Positions 48,401 through 63,724 of a DNA stretch of 64,000 bases are shown here, one piece after another. This stretch comes from Lithospermum erythrorhizon (lineage: Eukaryota; Streptophyta; Magnoliopsida; Boraginales; Boraginaceae), in NCBI GenBank assembly GCA_019722365.1, contig JADFUC010001351.1, positions 1,550,001-1,614,000 of the forward strand. Direction: 5' to 3'. Made by a program: the position numbers and the translations under genes. Each line of letters begins with the position of its first letter. Position 1 is the first letter of the stretch. The notes beneath the pieces were generated by a model, which was not told the DNA's origin, did no database searches, and saw only the letters and a program-made list of their open reading frames with translations.

Positions 48401-51249
48401 TATAAATGATAAATATAATATTAAACAAATGGTATTGAATAATTAATTAAGTTAGTGAAACACAATAATTAAGTTAGTGAAACACAATTAATATTGAAAA
48501 TTAGAACTATATTAAACAAATGGTATATATCAATTAAGTAAGTTAGTGAAATACAATTAATATTGAAAATTAGAACCATATCTAGCAGCACGTCGTGGTG
48601 TATCCGCATTGTGCAACACATTATATTGATCTATCCAATATTGAAATTGTGTATCTAAACCATCTGCTAGACATTTGTTTACTTTGTTTGGCCCGTATCA
48701 AAGCTATCGGGCTAGATTGATGATCCCCTCTCGTGCCATATGCAACTGAAATTAAAAAATTATAGTTATATTAAATAAAATACATAATAAAAAGTAATAA
48801 AAATAACATACAGTTTTCTCTACCAAAAACTAAATCTAATTATCGCTGGCCAACCTGCTCCCTAATATCACCTTCATGCTCAGCCGAGGTTCTCGAGTGT
48901 GATCCAAAGTTGCGGGAAGACAAGTAACCGGCCATTATTGGAATGACATGCTAAAATAACATTATATGTCGCTGTACCATGTGGCCACATCTCGTGTAAG
49001 CGTCATCCATTTATCAGGAGGGGCTGGACCATCGAAGTGAGAAATTCTATCATCCAATTCAGAAAGGGTTGCAACACCACCTATAACATTATGGTATAAT
49101 TGAGATCTATTCCTTAGATCATCCAACAAAATACCAATACGACCGTTACGATCTGTGAGGGACGGTCCTTTCAAGACGCATTGAGCGGCCACGCCGCCTA
49201 TTTATATCACCTCCCACTGCACGTCATCCGCGATACGAGGTTACAAATATGGTTGCTTTTAACAATACTCGAGGTGTACCTCATTCGCTATTATCAATGA
49301 CAGCTCAATATATTATAATATATAACACTAACTCAATCAACTTTAAAAAGTTACCGGATCGTATGAAAGTACTTTCCCATTTACGCCGAGTGCCTTCGCT
49401 AGTTTGGGTCCCCGACCGAACGAGTCCCTAGATGAAGACACAACCGGCCATCGTAACGAAAACCGGTTGAACTTGTTGCCATCCGCAAGTAGTTAGATAA
49501 TACAACCTAACATGTATGTTTTGCTATCACAATATACTCAATAATACATAATTTAAAATGATGCGAAAATTTCTCAAATAAACAAACATACACCGGTGAC
49601 ATGTGTCAAGTTGACCTGCATTTGCACCTAAATCGAAATCCCTGCATCAAGCAGGGACCACGGATGCCCAGTGCTTCATGACTCTTTAGGTATATATGCC
49701 CGATGCTGACCGACACCTGGGAAAGTTCAGTGGTATCCCCAAGATTTAGCTACGCCTCGGGTCACGGAACGAGATTGGTCAAAGCATGGTGGCCCAGACA
49801 AGAAGCGTGACAAGCACGCATCTAGCACGAAAGCAAAATGGCCCAACACACTTATGCATTCGAGACCTTGCTTTAATTTAAGCTCATCGGGTCGTGACAA
49901 GACCGTAATTTATACCGACCGGGTATACGAAAGATCACATTCCGAGGGCTGACAACCCAGATCACGGCCCAACAGATGTATTTGTAGGTACTATGCATAT
50001 TGTCACTAATATAGGTTGCAAACCTAGACAAGAGTTGTTCTGTCGTCTCCAAGAAGCTTCACAAGATCTAAACGCCTGTGACGAACCTATAATATTTTAT
50101 CGCATACTGCACGGAGGCTTCCCCAGCGCAAGTGATCAAACGCCTATGCAGTAATCGGGTGGAGACTAAATGATGTGTATCCGAAGAACAATATAGACAC
50201 CATGTACAACAGGATTGATCGACTTACCCCGGATACCATAATATTAATCAACCTAACAACCCTGACGATAAACAGTCGGAATAATGTCCATATTTTTATT
50301 GTATATTTTTTGTTTTTAATTGACATCGTCTTTCTATTATTAATTTTATAGCACTTATATTTTGTTAATTACATTTGTAAACTTCATTCCAATTAATTTG
50401 TTAGTAGTTACAATTTCACCTTTATTACATGTTCGTCCCCAAACCTATACTAATATGATAAAAAAAAATTCTGAAATAAGAAACAAACATTAAAGCTCAA
50501 AATCCGTTAAATTATGTTAAATAAACTATTCATGATTGCCTACAAATAGATGAGTGAAAAAAAATACGTTGGGAAATGCCAACAGTAGCGATAATCATAA
50601 TCAAGAAAGACCTCTATCATTGTTGTGGCTGGACAAAGATAAGGGGAGGTAACCAAATTTTTCTAAATAATCACTTAAAATTGCTATTACTCTTACATAT
50701 TCATTAATAATAAAATAGTTGCTTCAGACACCTATTTAGCTTTGTCACCCATTTGGATATTATGCAAATAACGTGGTCCGGAGCTTATTTCAAGCAATAC
50801 TGAACAAATGACAAACTTGCCTATGGTTCCATCCGAGTGTCGGGAACACATGCGGTAAGTTTAATCATGTTCATATTTTATACATACTATTATTATTTTG
50901 TATCATTAGATATCTTAATAAAAATCTTCATTATTAATGACCTTAATTGGGTGTAGTAAGTTCGTAATTAACGGAGATCATGATGATTGCATCATTCTTT
51001 AGGATCATGCAACTTACATACGTGACGCTAATTTCGTATCAATAAACGGCCCAACATATGCCCAAGGTTCTCGACGGGTCGAAACAAAAAATGAAAATGT
51101 TAGACGTAGGAAAAATATTTAGATTTTATGTACTTCTTTTAATTAAGTTTGAATGGAATGAACATGTAATATCAAAATTTAACTATATACTTTTTACATG
51201 TTGAAGAACTAGCTTTTAAATTTATCATTATATTAAAAATGCACACGAT
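48401..51249. other. Decayed coding-like island of unknown origin
   Basis: GC-richer than its flanks, with short unrelated-looking open stretches on both strands. Minus 48962-49192 is rich in charged residues (LDDLRNRSQLYHN, ISHFDGPAPPDKWM). Plus 49909-50154 is an 81-codon frame lacking an ATG (DHIPRADNPDHGPTDVFVGT, CKPRQELFCRLQEA). They may be parts of a captured plant mobile-domain or transposon gene broken by frameshifts, but I could not identify the family. Confidence 0.3.
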
Positions 51250-51440
51250 GTTGCCATCATTCCCAAGACACGACTTCCTTGGTTTCCATCATCCTGAAGA
51301 CACGACCCACGATGTTGCCATCATTCCCAAAACACGACTCACTTGGTTTCCATCGTTCCCGAGACACGATCCATATCTTGCCATCATTTCCAAAACACGA
51401 CTCCCTTTATTTCCATCGTCCCCAAGACACGACCCATTAC
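51250..51440. repeat. 63-64 bp minisatellite (right cassette)
   Basis: TTGCCATCATTCCCAAGACACGAC recurs in shortened or varied form at 51251, 51315 and 51378 (periods 64 and 63), each made of two related half-units of about 32 bp around CCATCRTYCCCAAGACACGA. The half-unit form ATCGTTCCCGAGACACGAT resembles the left cassette at 48238. Confidence 0.75.
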
Positions 51441-51878
51441 TTAGGCGTCGTGTTGACTCCACAATGCTATCACGGGGACAAAAGGGACTTTCCACCTTAA
51501 ACTTTAATAATGTAAATTTGAGATTTAATTGTTTTACAGTGCTTGTCTACCAAAGAGAAGTAATTGGTCGAAAATTTAGGAGACTTCAAATTTTCCATGG
51601 GATTCTATAAGCAAACACATGATCTAATTTAATTGAGCTCAGAATCACATGTACTCCCTAATAAAAAACCAAGCTCCAATGCTCCATGATCAAATATAAT
51701 TATCGTTTGAGATCCTAGGTTACAAAATTTGGAGTACTATTCTATGAACTTAAATATACCAATATTAAACGATTTGAACCATTATTAACTAGCTAACTAC
51801 ACATCTCAACTAGTCAACTATAGTCCCTATTCCCCAACACATTTCAAATCCTCTCCCAAGTCATTGTGTCCCAAAAAC

Positions 51879-53983
51879 ATGTCCAATTTCAAACGAAAAA
51901 CGAAACTAGTCCTTGCTACATTTTCCTTGTTTTCATTCATCCTAGTCCTCACACTATACTCAAGATCAAACACCCAAAAAAGAACAAAACCACATATTCA
52001 TATACACGTTCACAAAAACCTCCAAATCGCCCAAGCATCATGCGACGGGACACTCTACCGCGACCTTTGTGTATCGACACTTGCAAGCATCCCTAATCTC
52101 CATAACAAAACCCTCCCCGAAATCATCTCGGCCAATGTCAATCATACAATGTCGGAAGTGATAGATTCGGCCTCGAAATATGCCAAACTTCGAAAACAAC
52201 TTTTCGAGAAAATTGATCCCCTTGATCGACATGCTCTAGAAGATTGTCTAGAGCTTCTAGACGACACCATTGTGGAGCTCGAAAAAGCTATCTCCGATCT
52301 CTCTCCAAATAAATCCGCAGACGAGCAGTATACTGATTTGCAAACGATTTTTAGTGGCGCGATGACAAATCAGTACACTTGCCTAGACGGATTTGCTTAC
52401 ACCAATAAAAACGTGCGGACATTTCTTCAGAAAAGCCTGAAAATGATTTCCAAGCACGTTAGTAATTCTTTATCCATGCTAAAGAAACTAAGAAAAAGTC
52501 AGAAAAAATCTCTGACAGAGATTTTTTCTGACTACGGGGAATTGAAAAACGGATTCCCCACGTGGTTGAAGAAAAATGAAAAGACATTATTACAAAAAAG
52601 TGTAAATGAAACCAAGTTTGATTTGGTTGTGGCACAAGATGGTTCAGGGGACTATAGCACAATCAATGAAGCGTTACATGTAGCTCATAATTCGAGTCAT
52701 TCGAGATTCGTGATCTATATTAAGGAGGGAGCCTATTTTGAGTATATTGAGATTCCAAGGAAGAAGGGGAAAATAATGCTGGTTGGAGATGGGATAGGGA
52801 AGACATGGATTAAGGGAAATAGAAGTGTTATTGATGGCTGGACTACTTTCCGATCTGCTACTGTTGGTGAGCTTCTTTTACCCTTAATACTATTCTTTAT
52901 GAAATCTATTTGTTATTTTTGTGATATTGTTATCTTCATGCATGCAAAAATATGCTAAAAATTAAATGTTTCTAGGACACTTCATCTGATTATTATATTG
53001 TTCACACTGGATCATAATAAACTAAAGGGCAATAAGAAAGATTTACTGTATAGTGAAGTCATTGTGCCTGAATAGGCGTAGGCATGTACGTGAGTCTAAA
53101 ACGAGTCATAGTCTTGATAGACTTTGAGTAAAAAAATTATATTATGTGTTCATGCATACCGAGTCAAATATTAGTTTTAAACTCGATTGATTTCAAGTGA
53201 AGATTCTATTCGATGATATATATTAGTGATAAAGCTGGAAGTTCGATTACCATCATATTTTATGTGATCATTTTTGCAATCATATACAGAGGCTGGAGGC
53301 TTTGTCTAATTTGACTTAATTAGAGTGAAAAATGTAGAAATATGCTTTCAATTGATATGACATGATTCAATTTGGTTTTCACAGCTGTGGTTGGAAACAA
53401 TTTCATTGCAAAAGGCATTTCATTTGAGAACTTCGCCGGTCCAAGCAAGCACCAAGCAGTAGCCCTCAGAAGTGGCGCTGACTACTCTGTATTTTACCAA
53501 TGTAGCTTCATCGGCTATCAAGACACCTTGTATGTCCATTCTTTTAGACAATTTTATAAGGAATGCGACGTTTATGGAACAGTCGATTTCATATTCGGAA
53601 ATGCTGCAGTTGTCTTCCAAAACTGTAGCTTATATGCCCGAAAGCCGGACGAACACCAAAAGAACATGTTCACCGCTCAAGGGAGGCAGGATCCTAATCA
53701 AAATACAGGAATTCAAATCATGAATAGTAAAATTGCCGCGGCTGCTGATTTGATCCCGGTTCAATCACAAGTCAAGTCGTATCTAGGCCGGCCGTGGAAA
53801 GAGTACTCCCGGACCATCATTCTTTACTCCAACATTGGCGATTTGATTGATCCGGCTGGATGGATGGAATGGTCAGGGGACTATGCATTGAGCACACTAT
53901 ATTATGGCGAGTTCAAAAACCGAGGACCGGGTTCGAATACGAGTGCTAGAGTGACTTGGCCCGGTTTTAGAGTTATTCAATAA
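51879..53983 (+). CDS. Pectin methylesterase with PMEI pro-domain
   Basis: Two exons, 51879-52866 and 53385-53983 (phase 1), give 528 residues. An upstream CTG/TTG extension is ignored because ATG 51879 starts the expected membrane anchor/signal ([19 protein letters not shown]). Residues about 45-200 form the PMEI-like pro-domain ([23 protein letters not shown]). The pectinesterase domain begins near residue 245 ([19 protein letters not shown]) and keeps Gln353 (HQAVALR), Gln375 and Asp376 ([10 protein letters not shown]), Asp397 ([10 protein letters not shown]), Arg465 and Trp467 ([12 protein letters not shown]). It removes methyl esters from pectin in the wall. The protein ends at GFRVIQ; the reading frame one base away continues with NSAKASEL, so about 30 C-terminal residues are lost through a single-base difference. 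It stands beside a polygalacturonase that acts on its product. Confidence 0.95.
52497..52533. repeat. Perfect 18-bp inverted repeat inside the PME coding sequence
   Basis: AGTCAGAAAAAATCTCTG (52497-52514), one base, then its exact complement (52516-52533). It encodes [12 protein letters not shown] in the linker between pro-domain and catalytic domain, where cleavage sites usually lie. It could form a strong mRNA hairpin. Confidence 0.9.
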
Positions 53984-54694
53984 TTCCGCTAAGGCGAGTG
54001 AGTTGTTCGAATACAATTTAACTTCTTGAAATTGGATTTTTTTGTTGTCTGAATTGTACAACTCGTTTGAGATTTATGTACAATTTTCATTGTGCTTCAA
54101 ACAAATGTCTCATTTATGACATCTTATTCGGTTGTATATCTCTATAGATGTGTGTCTTCTGATGTCTCAATTGTAGACAAGTCGATAATATTATTTCAAG
54201 TAATATTTTTTAAATGAGATCCACTATTTTAATTAACTTATTATAAAATAAAGACTGAAATTCTCTTTCTTGTGAGCAATACTTGGCTTATAACCGGATC
54301 ATTGTCAAAGAAACAGTAGGTCCATTCTCATAGCCTCAATCTTTGTATTGGCATCACAATACAGGTTGCAAGATTATTGCTTGGTACAGTATGGAGAACA
54401 TTGAATCGATTTAATGCACTAATGGAGATTGTTTACATATATATGTAATAAAGGGATATACATATTTAATTATTTTATTTTCCTATTACTTTCTCTTTCA
54501 TTAGTGGAGGTTCAAGACATTCAACAAAAGATAAAGACTACACAAATTTGTGGGAGCATTATGTATCATAATTCCCCCGATAAACTAGAGAAACCAAACA
54601 AATGAAGCGAAATATTAGGGAAACATTCCATAAAAACTCATGGACATTTTTCATTTATCATTTAGAAAAAGGCATCAATAAATTGGTGCACCTC
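53984..54694. other. Spacer between PME and polygalacturonase
   Basis: PME 3' UTR and the polygalacturonase promoter; AT-rich, with no gene or element recognised. Confidence 0.5.
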
Positions 54695-54702
54695 TATATT
54701 TA
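54695..54702 (+). promoter_or_regulatory. Candidate TATA box of polygalacturonase
   Basis: TATATTTA 37 bp upstream of the ATG at 54739. The leader would be very short, which is known for some pollen genes; the assignment is tentative. Confidence 0.4.
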
Positions 54703-54738
54703 GAGAAAAAAAGAAGTTGTTGTTCATCAAAGGTCATC

Positions 54739-57700
54739 ATGTCGCCTCCAATGAGATCTGGAATCAAGGTTATTCTTGTTTTGGGCATAACCCTGTTCTC
54801 CATTGGAGCTCAATGTGCTCCCATTGGATTGGCACGTCGTGGCCTTGCCGGTGAGGCTGTTTTTGATGTTACACAGTTTGGGGCAAAAGGAAATGGCATG
54901 GGTGATGGTGCTTTGGTAAGATTTGTAGGATTCTTTAGTTTTGTGAAAAACACCTTAAGGCCAAAGCTTTGCATGCATTTGTTTGAATAAGGACGAAACT
55001 AGAGGAGGGCAACGAGGTGTCCGTGGTCCGATCCGTCTCCTAAATTTTGAAAATTGTCCATGTTTATATTAACACACCAAACTTTAGCCAATATTTCATA
55101 TTTTATCATCCTTAGTCAATCTTTTGAATTTTGCATTTTGATTTGAATTTTACGTTTTGATTATTATGTCACGCTAGCATTTTAATGGAATTAGGGGAGG
55201 TATGGAAGTGCAGTGTCCCTCCTAATGTTTTTGGAAAACAGTTATACTATATATATATATATTTTTTCAAAATTTATATGGTCCGCCCTTAAATTTTTAA
55301 AGTTATGCTTCTTTTCCTAGTAACACTAACTTCCTTGTCATCCCTAAATACATAAAAAGCTTGCTTCCACCAGGGCGAATTTTATGTTTTATACTTTAAA
55401 TGATTTTTTTATTATTTAAGAAATTAAACTAATAATGAGAGGTTTCTTTGCATGTAATATATATACACAGGCTTTCATTAGGACATGGAGAGCTGCATGC
55501 GATTCTCTTGGGCCAGTTGTAATTCGCATTCCCATGGGAAAATTCAATGTAGGAAAGGTTGTGTTCAATGGGCCATGCAGAGCTAACCCCATTAGAATTG
55601 ATCTTCAAGGAACAGTATTGCAAACCAAAGACCCTTCTGCTATGTCTGGAAATGAGCCAGCATGGATCATTAGTGGAGTAACTGGTCTAACCTTTTCTGG
55701 TGGAGGAACCATAAATGGACAAGGAGAGTTTGTCTGGAAGTACAATGCTGGTGGAAAATCACTTCTCCCAATTGTAAGTTACGTTGTAGATTATGATGAT
55801 ATAGAAATACGTACTCGGTTTGGTTTGGTTCGACTTCGTGAAAAAAGAAACTAGATTCTTTTGAAATCAGGTGAATCGAGTGAAATATCACCACTATATG
55901 AATAAAGTTGATCTAAATATGAATTATGTTTGTTATTCAAACTCTTTAACAAAATGAGATATCTTAAACCGTTAATCCGTATATCGTAACTATCCACAAT
56001 CTTCTTACTATAACCAATTAAAGAATGAAGGAGATACAATGGGATGCATAAAACTGAGGCATGAGATCATTTTCCTATTTTTGGTGGACGTAGAAATTAA
56101 AATTAATTAAAACATCTGATATTAGTCATCTACACTTAGAAAAATGAATGACTAGATATGTCATATGTCAAGCTTTTTACGTTGTACGTTGCATATGATA
56201 TAACTTGTGTAAATCTCGATCAGTGTCATGTTTTTTATTTATTAAAATAATTGAAGAACAAATACGGGACATTATTCATCGTGGAGTAGATTTTTTGATA
56301 ATGTGGTTATTGGTTTGATGCAGGGTCTAATGTTTCAAAAGGCATCATTTTGCACAATTGATAACATTAATTTCGTGAATGCCAAAGGTGTTCACTTCAA
56401 GGTTACTTCAAGTAATGATGTGTTGGTCCGAAATCTTCATATTACAGCACCTAGAGAGAGCCCTAATACTGATGGAATAGTCATTTCTAACTCCGACAGA
56501 ATTACTGTGGCTGATTGTAACATTGCAACCGGTGATGATTGTGTAGCTATAGGGGATACCAACTCTTTCATAAACGTAACCAGAGTCACTTGTGGACCAG
56601 GTCACGGTCTAAGGTTTGTTGGATTTTTCTTAAACTTCTAACCCTCAAATCGTTACAAAAAATGATGTTTAGAATTTTTATTTTTGAACTTCCAATTTTG
56701 GACTTAAGTAGCTTCTATATGTTGTAAATATTTGCCGAAATATATTAACTTTTATTATTTTTAATGTAACTTATATGTTGACTATAATCAATTTTGGTTA
56801 ATCTTTTTGGAATAGGAGTGTTACTATTTTTAAATTTTAGACTTTATTGTTTCATCCTAACGTCCATGTCAGATGGTACTTGAAATTTTTACTTGTTTTA
56901 TGTTTTGTCTTTTTTAAAATAAAATTATGTTTTCATAAATGTAAAACCAAAACATTGTAATGCAACGTCCATTTATTTTTATTCTGACTACTCCATATAA
57001 GATTTGATTTGTTTTTGCTTTTAGTTATTTAAAAATATACTTTAACCGAGTCCATTTATATATTACTATTTACTAAAATGAAACTCATCAAAACACAAAA
57101 TAAATTTTCAAACAAAATCCTGTTAATTACAAAAAATAAGTAATCATAATCTAGCATTTGCTAATTGAAGAATCAATAATGTATATCTACCCTAAGTTTT
57201 ATTTGATTTTTTGTATGTAGCATTGGTAGTCTTGGGAAGCGCCTAAATGAGGGAGATGTGAAACACGTCCGTGTGTGGAATTGTACACTCACAGGAACAA
57301 CAAATGGAGCAAGAATCAAAACCTACATGGGATCGCATGCACTCCAAGTTCAAGATGTTGTTTTTGAAGATATCATCATGAATGGTGTCTTGAACCCTGT
57401 CCTCATTGATCAACACTACATGGCCAAGAAGGCCAAATCGGTAATAATACTTTGCGAGTGAGACAATTACTAATAAAATGGTCACATACATGTATTATCA
57501 TATCAAATAAATCTTTCATTTAGTTCTTCTTAATTGTATAATGTTGGGGCAATCGTCCCATCAATTTTTGGGACAGTACTTGCAATATTTACATCGACCA
57601 TCTCGATAATTACCTAACAAAATTACATGATGTCTAATTATTCAATTTTTTTTGTTGAAACAGCCATCCAAGGTGCATATTAGTGATGTCCACTTCAGAT

Positions 57701-57930
57701 TCATAAGAGGCACAAGTGCTTCACCAATCCCAGTTTCCCTGGGTTGCAGTGAGTCAGACAATTGTGAAGGTGTTGAACTGAGAGAGATTGACCTACTTCC
57801 TGCTCCTGGATCAAAATTCATTAGAGGACCACTAATAACTGAGTGTGTAAATGCTAAATACTCAATCATTGGGAGATTTCCCACTCTTGGTTGTGGTGGT
57901 AAAGCCCCCAAGTCAAAGATCAAGAACTAA
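54739..57930 (+). CDS. Exopolygalacturonase-type GH28 enzyme
   Basis: Five exons join in frame: 54739-54915, 55471-55773, 56324-56613, 57221-57440 and 57664-57930, giving 418 residues. A signal peptide (KVILVLGITLFSIGAQCAP) is followed by FDVTQFGAKGNGMGDGA, the usual GH28 start. Catalytic motifs are complete: NTDGI (residues about 230), GDDCVAIG (about 250), GHGLSIGSLGK (about 273) and RIKTYMG (about 305). The single-chain length and the C-terminal Cys-containing GCSESDNCEG and PTLGCGGKAP resemble the pollen/exo clade. It hydrolyses de-esterified homogalacturonan in the wall, downstream of PME action. All introns are GT-AG and no frame is broken. The exo assignment is from family resemblance. 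Confidence 0.95.
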
Positions 57931-58627
57931 CACTGACTGAACATGAAGAATGAGCCATAATACTACTTAGAATATGTTGATATGATCTTAAAATATAGGG
58001 GTCATATGTTGAGATTCTTTTCAATTTGATCTTCCTATTGGATACATAGAAGATTGTTGATATCTTGATTTGGTTGTCACCTTGTAACCTTTCAAGATAA
58101 TCCTTCTTATTACTTGTATAAATACTATTTATATCCAGAACTTTAAAAATTCACAAAAAATAGTATTCCGTAGTATGGTAATTTCGAGCTATGTGTAAGC
58201 ATGATGATTATAAGATCCTGAGACATAATTGGATCATGCTTATAATATCCCGAGACACCATTGGATATATTTTAAGTGGATTTTTTATGTTAAAATTTTG
58301 TAATTAATATGTGCCGGCAGTAATAAAATATCATAATTTATCAATAATCGTATTCACTAATAATATTGAAATATCATAATTTATAAATAATGGTATGCAT
58401 CAAACGTAACACCATGCTTACAAAATTATTGTAAGCATTTAGCCAAACCGGACTCGATAATTTCCTCAAGTTTTATGTTTATAATTGTTCATTATAATGT
58501 TAAGTTACTCCTTATTATGCACCTTTCACCATTAGGACATGCATGTGTTGTTTATATTATTAAACTATATATTACAACTAATGTTTAACCATCAAGTTGA
58601 GATGGATTGGTATGATTCCTCGATCTA
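57931..58627. other. Polygalacturonase 3' flank, no gene
   Basis: AT-rich. A short direct repeat, ATATCATAATTTAT plus CAATAAT/AAATAAT, occurs around 58328-58390. Nothing coding. Confidence 0.4.
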
Positions 58628-58731
58628 CGCCAAGGATATTCGAATATCAAATAATGAACGAAGAAAGACATGAGAGAAACGCCAAGAATATTCGAATATC
58701 AAACAATGAACAAAGAAAGACATGAGAGAAA
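58628..58731. repeat. 52-bp tandem duplication
   Basis: CGCCAAGGATATTCGAATAT... at 58628 recurs at 58680 with four mismatches; both copies end in AAAGACATGAGAGAAA. Confidence 0.8.
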
Positions 58732-58844
58732 ACTTTATTAGCTATTGATTGTGAAGCCCTAAATGAAAGAGAAAATCGACAGTTCTTAACATGAGAATAC
58801 TTCAAGAAAACTAGTCAAACAAAAATACATATCAAGTAATAAGT

Positions 58845-58995
58845 TTATATGATCAAAGGTATCTAGCTCAACGGCATGTGTCTGGACCTTCTCTAGAAGA
58901 GGTCACATGTTCAGATCCTCTAAGAATTATATCTTGCTCAATTTGCAGGTGTCGTTTCCCAACAAAAAATTTATCGTTAATTAACCCCAAAAAAA
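58845..58995 (+). mobile_element. tRNA-derived SINE with target-site duplication
   Basis: A-box-like TAGCTCAACGGC (about 58863) and B-box-like ACATGTTCAGATCC (about 58906) in correct spacing, and an A tail at 58988-58997. The insertion is framed by AAGTAATAAGT (58834-58844 and 58996-59006), extendable to 15 bp with one mismatch. Length about 150 bp, + orientation. Confidence 0.75.
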
Positions 58996-59006
58996 AAGTA
59001 ATAAGT

Positions 59007-60044
59007 CTATGTCAATACGAAACTCTTTCCTTATAATAGATCTATCTACTTCCTTTTCTTCATAAGATTATTTAGACACATGTACATATGATACAAGGTT
59101 GAATAAAGTGGTCTTAGAAGCACTTAAGGTTGCACAATAAACAAAGAAAAAAAAATACAAACAAAATGAGAGGAAATAAAGCCAAGCTCAACTTCACCAC
59201 CAATGAAGAAGACAATCAGAGTATCCAAGAACGCTATTATGGAGATTTGTAGCCTTGTTTTTCTTTCTTTTTTATAAGAAAGGAGATTCTTTATCCGGAT
59301 TTGGGTAATTATGAAGTCGGCTTACTGAGATAACGTGTAAACTTGAGAAGCCGTAACAAAATTAGAGCTGAGTATCAAAACATGTGTCAAAACAATTTAT
59401 CTGCGATTTTATATCAAGCAACATTGTAACATAATTGACTCGTTACAATAAAGAGCAACATGTTATCTTGAACAGTTGAACCTGACTTGATACAGAATGA
59501 GTGACTCGATCTAGATAGTTGAGCCAGTAGCAAACCGCTTGGTTCACTACCAGCAATAAATGTTATGACAAACATTTTAAAGAATAAATTATCCTTACCA
59601 GTAGCAAATCTGGTTTTTTAAATAGCTCGTTTGGTATATTAAGCGATCAAGTTGGGAATGAGTATGACCAATATCTTGCTGATTCTTACTTTCCGGGACT
59701 CTCAGAATCTGCTGCCCAGAACCTAAATCAAGAATCAAGCATCAGCTGGATAAGCAACCTTAAATTAGAATAACCTTCGAATGCATAAAGTCAGAGATCA
59801 TATTCGAATGCATGAAGTTAAGACAGAAATATTCACTGTTCAACTATGTGTGGTACAAGATTTTGTATGGTAAACTAAATAAAATCCAGATATAAGCTGA
59901 AGACATCAAACTATGGATAATAAAATATCAAACTATGGATAATGAAGCATACCTGGATACTGTCATCATAGGGAGGAGGCAACAAAACAGTGGACCTATA
60001 ATGAGACGGGCAATGTAATTCCTCAATGACATTAATTGCTGATA
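59007..60044. other. Intergenic, no gene seen
   Basis: AT-rich spacer including the 3' UTR of the helicase gene on the minus strand. No reading frame or RNA gene recognised. Confidence 0.4.
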
Positions 60045-63308
<3,264 letters not shown>

Positions 63309-63473
63309 TCAAAAGAAGCTCACATTTGAATGTAATAATTTGAGAACTACGTATTGATTAAATATAAAAATCAAATTATTAAAAAATTGAATCATGGATG
63401 GCTCAACAACTAAATGCCAAGTGTGGAAACCTGAAAATGGTTTACTTACCACTCCCTACAAGGGTTAAAATAT

Positions 63474-63724
63474 TACTCCCCCATCACATTTTCTAAGGCC
63501 CATCTGATTTTACACAAACATAAAAGTTGAATATAACTCACAAATAAAGTTTTCCCTCCATTTTTTCTTACCAAATTTGGTAACAAAGTAATCAATTATG
63601 GGATTTCTATAAAAGGAATAAGTCCCTTAGATTATAAGATGGATGGAGTATTTTTTTTCTATCCAATCTACAGTTGAACATACTCGTAAAAATTCTTTAA
63701 TTAGATTATGAGATGGAGGGAGTA
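63474..63724. mobile_element. Stowaway-like MITE in the helicase intron
   Basis: TACTCCCCCATCACATTTTC at 63474 is mirrored by AATTAGATTATGAGATGGAGGGAGTA ending at 63724 in shortened form, with TA at both ends. A second right-end-like sequence (TTATAAGATGGATGGAGTA, ending near 63650) suggests an internal duplication. Confidence 0.65.

Noticed and set aside
48096..48446. 116-codon + strand open frame
   Set aside because: It runs through the T-rich tandem repeat and is low-complexity (Phe/Tyr-rich).
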